DNA of 9,197 nt from CAZRHR01 sp964599915 (GTDB taxonomy: Bacteria; Bacteroidota; Bacteroidia; CAIKAF01): the NCBI GenBank assembly GCA_964599915.1, contig CAZRHR010000088.1, positions 1 to 9,197 of the forward strand, read 5' to 3'. Under the pieces are notes generated by a model, which saw only the letters and a list, made by a program, of their open reading frames with translations, was not told where the DNA came from and did not search any database. This document shows positions 1-6,591 of this stretch, piece after piece; position 1 is the first letter of the stretch; each line of letters starts with the position of its first letter. The position numbers were made by a program, and so were the translations under genes.

Positions 1-1
1 G

Positions 2-1282
2 GAATACCTGACCCGCGTTCGACAATATAGCTTGATTGTCATGACCATCCTGGGTCCGCTTTTGGTGGCCCTGTTTTACGGTGGGCTTATTTTTATTGTG
101 ACTTCCGAAGAAACTCCGGAATATCATGTGCTGGTGTATGAAGAAGGCACCCACCAACTTTTTACGGATGACCTTAAAAGATCTTTGACCTTTGATCCTT
201 CCGAAGAGGTTTTTTTCCATTTTGAACCTTTGACTTCTTTTCAGGAAGGAAAAACCTGGGTCCAAGAGGGGCGTTTCGATGCCATCCTGCGTATGCCGGA
301 AGATCCATTGCGGCAAACCACCCAAATTACGCTGCATTACACGGAGCGTCCACCTCTTCCTGCCAAAGCAGCTCTTGAATTAAGGGTAGAGAAAATTCTG
401 GAAGAATATAAAGCGGCTGCACTAAACGTTTCCCCGGATGTTTTTGATGCCATCCGAGAAAGAATTCGCATTCCGGCCTATGAAATCACCGCAGACGGTG
501 AGGACAAAAACGATGACACGGCTTTGCGCGTCGGGGTAGGATTTGCCGGTGGATTTTTGATTTACATCTTTATTTTATTGTATGGCATTCAGGTCTTGCG
601 AGGGGTCATGGAAGAAAAAACCAACCGCATCGTCGAGGTGATGATTTCATCGGTAAAGCCATTCCAGCTTATGCTTGGCAAAATTCTAGGCGTGGGCATG
701 GTGGGTCTCACCCAGTTTATCATTTGGGTGATTTTGTCCTCCATGGTCATGTCCGGTTTGGGCGTTCTTTTGGCCCCCAGTGTTCAAGAACAAATGCAAG
801 CCGGCAATGCCGCAGGAACAGATAACGGAGCGGTGGAAATGTTGGGAATGATTACCGGGCTTCCCTATGGATACCTCATTCCGGCATTTCTCTTCTTTTT
901 CCTTGGTGGATACCTATTATATAGTTCGCTATTCGCGGCAGTAGGTGCCGCCATTGATGCCGACTCAGATTCCCAGCAATTTATGATGCCGGTGACTTTA
1001 CCCCTGGTATTTTCCATCGCACTGGCCAGTTTTGGCATTAAAAACCCAGACGGCCCCATCTCTGTTTTCTTTTCCATATTCCCACTCACTTCGCCTGTGG
1101 TGATGATGACCCGCATTCCTTTTGAACCTCCCTTGTGGCAAATTATCGCTTCGGTCATTAGTTTAATACTGGCATTTTTAGGAACCACTTGGCTAGCAGG
1201 AAAAATTTATCGCACGGGGATTTTAATGTACGGGAAAAAAGTGACGTATAAGGAACTTTGGAAATGGCTACGCCATTATTAA
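2..1282 (+). CDS. ABC-2/NatB-type transporter permease, 5' end cut by window
   Basis: Membrane permease of an ABC exporter of the ABC-2/NatB class; substrate unknown. The reading frame is open to the left edge (first full codon at 2, reading EYLTRVRQYS), so the true start is outside and about 426 residues are visible. The visible order is a first membrane helix (roughly residues 12-33), a large extracytoplasmic domain of about 140 residues, then about five hydrophobic segments towards the C-terminus. Between the second and third helices lies EEKTNRIVEVMISS, the cytoplasmic loop signature of ABC-2 permeases, followed by a PFQLMLGKILG stretch. The family normally pairs with a separate ATPase gene, which would be expected just upstream; that is inference. 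The gene ends 19 bases inside the downstream ppx-like gene, which suggests co-transcription. Family assignment is firm; export of sodium or any named compound cannot be claimed. Confidence 0.88.
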   Translation, partial: EYLTRVRQYSLIVMTILGPLLVALFYGGLIFIVTSEETPEYHVLVYEEGTHQLFTDDLKRSLTFDPSEEVFFHFEPLTSFQEGKTWVQEGRFDAILRMPEDPLRQTTQITLHYTERPPLPAKAALELRVEKILEEYKAAALNVSPDVFDAIRERIRIPAYEITADGEDKNDDTALRVGVGFAGGFLIYIFILLYGIQVLRGVMEEKTNRIVEVMISSVKPFQLMLGKILGVGMVGLTQFIIWVILSSMVMSGLGVLLAPSVQEQMQAGNAAGTDNGAVEMLGMITGLPYGYLIPAFLFFFLGGYLLYSSLFAAVGAAIDADSDSQQFMMPVTLPLVFSIALASFGIKNPDGPISVFFSIFPLTSPVVMMTRIPFEPPLWQIIASVISLILAFLGTTWLAGKIYRTGILMYGKKVTYKELWKWLRHY

Positions 1283-2220
1283 AGCGTCCCGGCCCATGGG
1301 CCATCATCGACTGTGGAAGCCACACGTTTAACCTTTTGGTGGGCGATGCCTCTGCCCTACCATTTCGCCGAATCGGCGGACACATGATTCCGGTGGGCCT
1401 TCAAAAAGGCTTGACTCCGGATAAAACGGTACCGGAACAAACGCTAGAAAAAGTGATTCAAGCGCTGCAAATCTTAAAAGATAAAGCGGTGGATTGGCAG
1501 GCCAGGTCTATTGTGGCAGTAGGTACCTCGGCGTTTCGGCAGTTAAAAGACCGGGCGCAAGTGTTAGAAGCCATCCATACCGCCACAGGCCTTCACCTTG
1601 AGGTCATTTCGGGAGAACATGAAGCCGCATTGATTTGGAAAGGCGTCGAAGTTTCCGGGGGATTGCAGGATGGAGCGGGATTGGTCCTAGACATTGGAGG
1701 CGGTAGCACTGAGGTCATTTGGGTGGAACAGAAAAAAGCGATGAAAACTTGGAGTTTACCTTGTGGCGCTATGGCCATGTGGCAAAAACTGAAACCTGCG
1801 GATCCCATGACCACCGCAGATATCGCACGCACTCGACTATGGCTAGACCAACTTTGGCAACCCGTTTGGGCTGATTTTCCACAGTTTTCTCCCACCACAT
1901 TGTATGGTTGCAGCGGGTTTTTTAATAGCCTCTTTGACCTGGAATGGTATAGAAACCATCCTAAAAAACCCGCACCAAGTCCCATTCACTGGCCTTTCGA
2001 CACCTCTACTTTTTCATTTTGGCACCGGAGGTTGCTCCCTCTTTCAGTGAAAGAAAAATCTCAATTACAAGGCATGCCGGGCTTTCGGGCCGAAATGGCA
2101 GGTATGGCAGGCCTACTTACCCAATATTTTTTAGAGAAATTTCCTATAAAAGACATTCGTGGAATCAGATTTGCACTAAAGGAAGGCCTTATGATGCATT
2201 TCATTGAAAACCAAGAATGA
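1264..2220 (+). CDS. Ppx/GppA-family phosphatase, short form (exopolyphosphatase-like)
   Basis: Member of the actin-like ASKHA fold family that hydrolyses polyphosphate or the pppGpp gamma-phosphate in the cytoplasm. Visible motifs, numbered from the ATG at 1264: phosphate-1 loop IDCGSHTFNLLV (15-26), GTSAFR (87-92), ISGEHEA (115-121) whose Glu120 corresponds to the catalytic Glu of E. coli PPX, LDIGGGSTE (142-150) with Asp143, a GCSGFFNSL adenosine-loop-like segment, and a C-terminal IRFALKEGLM. At 318 residues it has only the two actin-like subdomains and lacks the C-terminal HD-like domains of the E. coli enzymes, like other short family members. The ATG at 1264 is preferred to the TTG at 1258 because AAGGA at 1250-1254 is nine bases upstream of the ATG. 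Phosphate loop 1 reads GSHT where GSN or GTN is usual. The substrate, polyP or pppGpp, is not resolved by sequence. Confidence 0.85.
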   Translation: MATPLLKRPGPWAIIDCGSHTFNLLVGDASALPFRRIGGHMIPVGLQKGLTPDKTVPEQTLEKVIQALQILKDKAVDWQARSIVAVGTSAFRQLKDRAQVLEAIHTATGLHLEVISGEHEAALIWKGVEVSGGLQDGAGLVLDIGGGSTEVIWVEQKKAMKTWSLPCGAMAMWQKLKPADPMTTADIARTRLWLDQLWQPVWADFPQFSPTTLYGCSGFFNSLFDLEWYRNHPKKPAPSPIHWPFDTSTFSFWHRRLLPLSVKEKSQLQGMPGFRAEMAGMAGLLTQYFLEKFPIKDIRGIRFALKEGLMMHFIENQE

Positions 2221-2699
2221 TGAAATTATTACTCCTTGCCATGTCCGCCCTTTGGACCTTCTCGGTGTCCGCAAAACTTCCTGCACCACTTCTTCAAGAA
2301 CTCTATTGGCTGGAAGGCACATGGGCTTGTGAAAACCAACCCGGTGTCTATGAAGAATGGAAACGATTGCCGGATGGCAGCCTTCAAGGCATGGGATATT
2401 TTTTAAAAAACAAGGAAAAAAATATCTCCGAGCGCATGAAAATTGAAAAAATCGGAGACCGACTCTTCTATATTGTTCAACTCACCGGTAGTCGAAGGGA
2501 AGTGCGTTTTGCCCTTGAAATCAGACAAAACCGGTTTGTCTTTTCCAACCGCAAGCATGATTTCCCACAAATTATCATGTACGAACGTTTAAAAACCAGA
2601 CGATTCAAAGCGGTTATTTCTGACTTTTCCCCTACCGGCGGACGCGAAGAGGTGTACTATTTTAATAAAATTGGGTCGCGATCCTGGGAGTTTAATTGA
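2217..2699 (+). CDS. Secreted DUF6265-like protein
   Basis: Small exported protein of 160 residues with no known function. It starts MMKLLLLAMSALW, a classic signal peptide with likely cleavage after SVSA at about residue 19. The mature part opens with YWLEGTWACE, continues with a GVYEEWK segment, and has FVFSNRKHDFPQIIMYER near residues 108-125. The WLEGTW, EEW and F-N-x-x-HDFP pattern matches what I know of DUF6265, a lipocalin-like beta-barrel type domain common in Bacteroidota; that match is from memory of the family, not a search. The ATG overlaps the stop codon of the ppx-like gene in an ATGA junction, so translation is probably coupled. No lipobox cysteine follows the signal, so a soluble periplasmic or secreted protein is expected. 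No link to polyphosphate or to the transporter is shown beyond gene order. Confidence 0.75.
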   Translation: MMKLLLLAMSALWTFSVSAKLPAPLLQELYWLEGTWACENQPGVYEEWKRLPDGSLQGMGYFLKNKEKNISERMKIEKIGDRLFYIVQLTGSRREVRFALEIRQNRFVFSNRKHDFPQIIMYERLKTRRFKAVISDFSPTGGREEVYYFNKIGSRSWEFN

Positions 2700-2740
2700 G
2701 GAGGGTTTAGAAAATGTATCTAGTGCTCCTCCGCATTTTT
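2698..2740 (+). terminator. Weak hairpin plus T run after the DUF6265 gene
   Basis: GAGGAG (2698-2703) can pair with CTCCTC (2726-2731), and inside it TAGA (2708-2711) with TCTA (2719-2722), leaving a small internal loop; five T residues follow at 2736-2740. The first arm overlaps the stop codon. It is a plausible but not strong intrinsic terminator for the three-gene plus-strand operon. Confidence 0.35.
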
Positions 2741-2828
2741 ATGTATTAACATGTGATTGGGGATGCGAGTAGGCGCATGAATCCATCCTTTTATTGCTCT
2801 TCCAATTGCAATCGACAATTTTCAGGGT

Positions 2829-2857
2829 AAAAAGGGTGCGTTCTATTTATACCCTTT
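2829..2857 (-). terminator. Candidate terminator of moaA
   Basis: On the minus strand AAAGGGT (2857-2851) pairs with ACCCTTT (2837-2831) across a 13-base loop, and the T run continues to 2829. The first arm starts within the moaA stop codon, so this would end moaA before it runs into the converging operon. The seven-pair stem is A/T-rich at its base, hence moderate confidence. Confidence 0.45.
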
Positions 2858-3815
2858 AACCCCCAATGGAAATCATGGGGCGGTTTTGTGTTGGTTCCGT
2901 AAAAGATTGACCGCCGGTTTGGGCAGCTTTTTGAAACAAAGTGGCCTGAACCAAAGGGGCCAACGGCGCACCCGCACGTAAAGCCGATAACAAATCAATT
3001 TCACCTTTGGAAAACAAACAATGCTTAATTTTTCCGTCAGCGGTTATGCGTAATCGGTTACAATCACCACAAAAGGGCTGAGTCACGGTGGTGATCATGC
3101 CAAAGCGTCCTTTAAATCCGGGCACTTGAAATCGCTTGGCTGTCGCATGGGCCTCTAAAGGCAAGGGAATATAATCGAATTGGGTTTGGATTTTTTCCAA
3201 CATGTCTTCCATACCAACCACTTGGTCTCTAGACCAACCATTTCCGGGAAAAGGCATGTATTCTATAAAACGTACTTCTAAGGGCCAATCCCTGGTTAAA
3301 GCGACAAAATCAACCACTTCATGGTCGTTTTTTCCTCGCATAACCACTACATTGAGTTTCACCTCAAAACCTTCGTCCATCAACTGAACAATATTTTTCC
3401 AAACATTAGAAAAACGGTTCCGACGGGTCATTTCTTCAAACCGGTGGGCATCGAGGGTATCTAAACTCACATTGAGGCTTTGAATGCCGGCTTGTTTAAA
3501 TACTTCAATAAAAGAAGGCGTCCGTACAGCATTGGTAGTCAAAGTTAAAGTCACCGGAAGCTTGCTCAGGGCCAGGAGAATGTCCGAAGCGTCTTTACGC
3601 ACCAAAGGTTCTCCACCGGTTAGGCGTATTTTAGTTATCCCGGCTTCTACGAAAAAATGGGCCAAGGCAACTATTTCTTCAGCGGTCATGATGCTGCGGT
3701 AAGGCACAAAATCCATTTTCTCTTGCGGCATGCAATAGGTACAGCGCAAGTTGCACCGATCCGTTAATGAGATGCGCAAATAAGTGTGTTTTCGGCCAAA
3801 TCGGTCCACTAGCAT
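2856..3815 (-). CDS. moaA: GTP 3',8-cyclase MoaA (molybdenum cofactor synthesis)
   Basis: Radical-SAM enzyme that rearranges GTP to (8S)-3',8-cyclo-7,8-dihydroguanosine 5'-triphosphate, the first step of molybdopterin synthesis, together with MoaC. The N-terminal radical-SAM cluster motif is CNLRCTYC (Cys21, Cys25, Cys28) within LRISLTDRCNLRC, followed by the TGGEPLVR SAM-binding segment (66-73). The second [4Fe-4S] site is Cys249, Cys252 and Cys266 in FCGDCNR and KHC. The protein ends ISIGG, the conserved Gly-Gly tail needed by this family. Length 319 is normal. The ATG at 3815 places VDRFGRKHTYLRIS where family N-termini begin. No other moa, moe or mob gene is in the window, so the gene stands alone here. 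The xanthine dehydrogenase subunit at the right edge is a likely user of the cofactor. Confidence 0.96.
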   Translation of the reverse strand: MLVDRFGRKHTYLRISLTDRCNLRCTYCMPQEKMDFVPYRSIMTAEEIVALAHFFVEAGITKIRLTGGEPLVRKDASDILLALSKLPVTLTLTTNAVRTPSFIEVFKQAGIQSLNVSLDTLDAHRFEEMTRRNRFSNVWKNIVQLMDEGFEVKLNVVVMRGKNDHEVVDFVALTRDWPLEVRFIEYMPFPGNGWSRDQVVGMEDMLEKIQTQFDYIPLPLEAHATAKRFQVPGFKGRFGMITTVTQPFCGDCNRLRITADGKIKHCLFSKGEIDLLSALRAGAPLAPLVQATLFQKAAQTGGQSFTEPTQNRPMISIGG

Positions 3816-4063
3816 GGTTCAAAGATAGCATCAAAACCTAGGTGGATTCGCTCTTTTCCCCAACAAACATAAGTCTTTTTTAGCCGTGGGCTTGGGTTCC
3901 TTTCGCCCAAACATGAAGGTTCGCTTTTTCCCGAATCCCTGGACAACTCACTGATAAAATGACACTTAAAATTAAAATAAGCAATTTCACAAATCCCAAT
4001 GTATCCCGAAGGCCGCTTGGTTCTTACATCCTCAATGGGATGTCGTACGAGGTAAAAACAAAA
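3816..4063. other. Intergenic region, no supported gene
   Basis: About 250 bases between moaA and the hbd terminator. It holds the moaA -7 box at its left end and otherwise only short reading frames: a minus-strand 27-codon frame (3831-3914, MFGRKEPKPT start) and the start of a plus-strand 47-codon frame (3959-4102) that runs through the terminator stem. Neither has a ribosome site or a recognisable family. No tRNA, riboswitch or repeat was seen. Confidence 0.5.
3820..3827 (-). promoter_or_regulatory. Bacteroidota -7 box of moaA
   Basis: Minus-strand TATCTTTG is a perfect TAnnTTTG match, four bases before the moaA ATG. No clear TTG -33 element is visible at the usual distance. With the box this close, transcription should begin at or within a couple of bases of the start codon. 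Confidence 0.5.
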
Positions 4064-4091
4064 AAGCCGACACCTGAAAGGGCGTCGGCTT
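4062..4091 (-). terminator. Intrinsic terminator of hbd
   Basis: On the minus strand AAGCCGAC (4091-4084) pairs perfectly with GTCGGCTT (4071-4064) over a 12-base loop that can itself form a small CCT/AGG stem, and the transcript continues TTTTGTTTTT. It begins 17 bases after the hbd stop codon. This is the clearest terminator in the window and may also end crt read-through transcripts. Confidence 0.85.
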
Positions 4092-4108
4092 CCTTGATAT
4101 AAAATGAT

Positions 4109-4996
4109 TTAGGCAAAGCTGGGAGAAACCACCAAATCTTTACTTCCGGGCGTGTACACATAAAAACCTTCCCCGGTTTTGGCACCTAATTTTCCTGCCG
4201 TCACCATATTGACCAACAATGGACACGGGGCGTATTTTGGGTTTCCAAAACCATCGTGCAATACATTTAAAATGGCCAGACAAACGTCTAATCCAATAAA
4301 ATCTGCCAGCTGCAACGGCCCCATGGGATGAGCCATACCCAATTTCATAACGGTATCAATTTCTTCCACGCCGGCTACCCCTTCAAACAAGCTGATGATA
4401 GCTTCGTTAATCATGGGCATTAAAATTCGATTGGCCACAAAACCCGGATAATCATTGACCACGACAGGAACTTTGGCAAGGTTGCGCGACAAAGCCACCA
4501 CGGTTTCGGTCACGTCTTTGGCCGTAGCATATCCGTTGATGACTTCTACAAGTTTCATCACAGGCACCGGATTCATAAAGTGCATACCAATCACTTTGGC
4601 GGGTCGCTGGGTCACTGCGGCAATACGCGTAATGGAAATGGAGCTGGTGTTGGTGGCCAGGATGGCATGCGCCGGTGCGGCTGCATCTATTTGTCGGAAA
4701 ATATCGAGTTTCAAATTCAACTGTTCCGTAGCCGCTTCCACAACCAAATCGGCATGGGAAACACCTTCTGCAAGTTGGGTGGTGGGTGTAATTCTGGCCA
4801 AAGCAAGTTCCATGTCTTCGGCAGTTAAACTGCCTTTGGACACTTGGCGTTCAAAATTTTTCCGAATGGTCGCCAGACCTTTGTCCAAGGCGGCTTGTGA
4901 AATATCCACCAAAGTGACCTGGTGTCCAAATTGGGCAAATACATGGGCAATGCCATTTCCCATGGTTCCACTGCCTATCACCGTTACATCTTTCAT
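4109..4996 (-). CDS. hbd: 3-hydroxybutyryl-CoA dehydrogenase
   Basis: Cytoplasmic NAD(P)-dependent oxidoreductase interconverting acetoacetyl-CoA and 3-hydroxybutyryl-CoA, used in fatty-acid or aromatic-acid beta-oxidation or in butyryl-CoA formation. The Rossmann loop is GSGTMGNG (8-15) with Asp31 ending strand 2. The catalytic set of the family is present: Ser118 in NTSSIS, His139 in HFMNPVP, Glu151 in LVEVI and Asn189 in GFVANRI, each one residue on from the clostridial enzyme numbering. Length 295 is that of the stand-alone single-domain-pair form, not the fused FadB type. The start is fixed by the glycine loop being only seven residues from the ATG. It lies 51 bases after crtY on the same strand but has its own -7 box and a terminator. 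The PaaH/FadB-like role versus the Hbd role cannot be separated by sequence alone. Confidence 0.93.
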   Translation of the reverse strand: MKDVTVIGSGTMGNGIAHVFAQFGHQVTLVDISQAALDKGLATIRKNFERQVSKGSLTAEDMELALARITPTTQLAEGVSHADLVVEAATEQLNLKLDIFRQIDAAAPAHAILATNTSSISITRIAAVTQRPAKVIGMHFMNPVPVMKLVEVINGYATAKDVTETVVALSRNLAKVPVVVNDYPGFVANRILMPMINEAIISLFEGVAGVEEIDTVMKLGMAHPMGPLQLADFIGLDVCLAILNVLHDGFGNPKYAPCPLLVNMVTAGKLGAKTGEGFYVYTPGSKDLVVSPSFA

Positions 4997-5001
4997 ACAA
5001 C

Positions 5002-5009
5002 CAAATTTA
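5002..5009 (-). promoter_or_regulatory. Bacteroidota -7 box of hbd
   Basis: Minus-strand TAAATTTG is a perfect TAnnTTTG match, five bases before the hbd ATG. A one-mismatch copy, TATCTTTA, lies just upstream at 5022-5015 and would give a leader of about 20 bases instead. No convincing -33 TTG is present for either. Confidence 0.5.
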
Positions 5010-5047
5010 TGGGGTAAAGATACATTTTATCACTAGGGACAGATGCG

Positions 5048-5755
5048 TCAGAGGGAGGAAGCCGCTCTTTTTTTCCACGTGCCCAATGCTTCATAAATGA
5101 TAACATTGCCTAACAACATCACCATAGAATAGAAAGAATCTTCAAAGGGAACGGACCCAATCCTGAAACCTAGGTTTTCAGCATCGTTATAAATGACCAC
5201 CGGCCAAGAGGTCAATACTCCGTTTACTGTAAAAAAAGGAATCAAATGAATGAGCCACATCAGGAGAAAAAATCCTGCATGCTTGGTGCCATGCACGAGA
5301 AGGTAAAGGCCCCAAACCAAAGGTAATAACCCAAAGGTCATTACGGTGTAAATTCGGTCATAAAATCCAATGGCCAAAGCTGCGGAGAGCATGGAAATAA
5401 CACCGATTACAGGTAGTGCATACCGTGACCTCAAGAGAGGGAAATAAGCCTTTAAACAGGCATAAATAAACATGCAGGCATAAGGAATGGTGAAAAAAAA
5501 CATCCATTCTTCCAAGGGCAAACTGCCCAGAAAAATACCTGTCAAATATTCGGGATTAAAAGACCAGACGCCGGTTTGGGTAAACCATTCATCCCAAATG
5601 ATAAATCCGGCCGCAACTACGATGATACCGGGAAAAAGGCGCCACCACTCTTTAAAAAAAGCAACTTTTCGGTCGAAACTAAGTACAAAAGGAAAAAACA
5701 GCGAGCCCAGATTTAAAAACAAATAGGTGTATTGGGGCGGCAGCCAATCCATCAT
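5048..5755 (-). CDS. crtY: Lycopene cyclase, fused CrtYcd type
   Basis: Integral membrane enzyme that closes the ends of lycopene to give beta-carotene. This is the heterodimer-derived class, unrelated to the FAD-containing CrtY/CrtL enzymes: no Rossmann loop is present, and the protein is almost entirely hydrophobic helices. Two copies of the cyclase domain are joined in one 235-residue chain. The first has WDEWFTQTGVWSF (54-66) and PLEEWMFF (80-87); the second has an IYNDAENLGFRIG segment (188-200) and PFEDSFY (203-209). The repeated P-x-E-E/D motif carries the acidic residues thought to protonate the substrate. In actinobacteria the halves are separate CrtYc and CrtYd genes; fused forms occur in archaea, fungi and Bacteroidota. 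The ATG overlaps the crtB stop in an ATGA junction. No terminator was seen after it. Confidence 0.88.
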   Translation of the reverse strand: MMDWLPPQYTYLFLNLGSLFFPFVLSFDRKVAFFKEWWRLFPGIIVVAAGFIIWDEWFTQTGVWSFNPEYLTGIFLGSLPLEEWMFFFTIPYACMFIYACLKAYFPLLRSRYALPVIGVISMLSAALAIGFYDRIYTVMTFGLLPLVWGLYLLVHGTKHAGFFLLMWLIHLIPFFTVNGVLTSWPVVIYNDAENLGFRIGSVPFEDSFYSMVMLLGNVIIYEALGTWKKRAASSL

Positions 5756-6591
5756 AACAAATTGAGTTTATGGCGAGCCACAGAACGGAGCAGAATGCTC
5801 ACTTTACGGGCATTATTAATCCTTACCCTTTGATTTAAAATGGTTTCCGGATTAATTTTACAAATCTTCCGAAAAAGTTTGGTGTAATATCTATAAGCAA
5901 GATAAACCCCGATGCGACTTCCCTGTGGTAATTTGCGAATGCCTTCTAGGGCATGGGCAAAATCTTGGCGGATATCTTCTTCGATGGCTGCTTTAGCTTC
6001 GGCATCGAACTTTTTAAAATCCACCCCTGGAAAATACACCCTTCCGCGCACATCGAAATCGTCTTTCATGTCTCGCAGAAAATTCACTTTCTGGAAAGCG
6101 GCGCCCAAACTTCTGGCGTGGGGTTTCAATTGGGCATACATTTGGCGGTCGCCCTCGCAGAATACCTGCAAGCACATCAGACCCACCACTTCTGCAGAAC
6201 CATAAATGTAGGTTTGGTAGCTGGATTGGTCGTAAAAAGATTCCGATAAATCCATTTCCATGCTATGCAAAAAAGCCCGAATCAATTCATGGTCAATATC
6301 AAATTCATTGACCACTTGTTGAAAAGCATGCAACACCGGATTCAAACTTATGCCACGTTCAATGGCTACCCAGGTATCTTTAGTGAATTCTTTAAATAAA
6401 ACCTCTTTGTCGTAGGCATGAAAGGTGTCCACAATTTCGTCTGCATACCGAACAAAACCATAAATGGCATACACCGGATCACGAAATCTTTTTTCGAGCA
6501 TTCGGATGCCAAGGGAAAAGCTCGTACTATACCTTGTGGTAATCAGACGGCTACAGGCCAGGTTGACCTGGTTATACAACTGCATGCTCAT
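5752..6591 (-). CDS. crtB: Phytoene synthase
   Basis: Squalene/phytoene synthase-family prenyltransferase that condenses two geranylgeranyl diphosphates head-to-head into phytoene, the first committed carotenoid step. Both Mg-diphosphate-binding aspartate motifs are present: DEIVD (51-55, in FVRYADEIVDTF) and DMKDD (174-178, in KVNFLRDMKDDF), followed by RGRVYFPG. The YSTSFSLGIR segment near residue 21 is typical of the family. From the ATG at 6591 the protein has 279 residues, a normal length; an ATG at 6585 two codons later is equally possible, and a TTG at 6597 is less likely. The start lies inside the end of crtI (20-base overlap) and the TGA stop overlaps the crtY ATG, so the three are translationally linked. 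Possible confusion with squalene synthase is removed by the neighbours. Confidence 0.95.
   Translation of the reverse strand: MSMQLYNQVNLACSRLITTRYSTSFSLGIRMLEKRFRDPVYAIYGFVRYADEIVDTFHAYDKEVLFKEFTKDTWVAIERGISLNPVLHAFQQVVNEFDIDHELIRAFLHSMEMDLSESFYDQSSYQTYIYGSAEVVGLMCLQVFCEGDRQMYAQLKPHARSLGAAFQKVNFLRDMKDDFDVRGRVYFPGVDFKKFDAEAKAAIEEDIRQDFAHALEGIRKLPQGSRIGVYLAYRYYTKLFRKICKINPETILNQRVRINNARKVSILLRSVARHKLNLL

Noticed and set aside
1593..1985. Long minus-strand open frame opposite the ppx-like gene
   Set aside because: It lies antisense to a clear Ppx/GppA coding sequence with intact motifs and has no recognisable domain of its own.
2761..2780. ATGCG/CGCAT inverted repeat in the gap between the DUF6265 gene and moaA
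   Set aside because: Only five pairs with a six-base loop, no T run and no nearby start, so it is not distinguishable from chance.
3831..3914. Minus-strand 27-codon ORF starting MFGRKEPKPT, with KKDLC loosely recalling a SEC-C type tail
   Set aside because: The diagnostic CPCGSGKK pattern is missing, the frame is very short and ends just before the moaA promoter. Resemblance is too weak to call a remnant.
3959..4102. Plus-strand 47-codon ORF starting MTLKIKISNF
   Set aside because: It runs through both arms of the hbd terminator, has no ribosome site or promoter and matches no family I recognise. Its openness is probably chance.
4455..5036. 193-codon plus-strand open frame opposite hbd
   Set aside because: It is the complement of a well-supported dehydrogenase gene; its length comes from the codon bias of the true gene.
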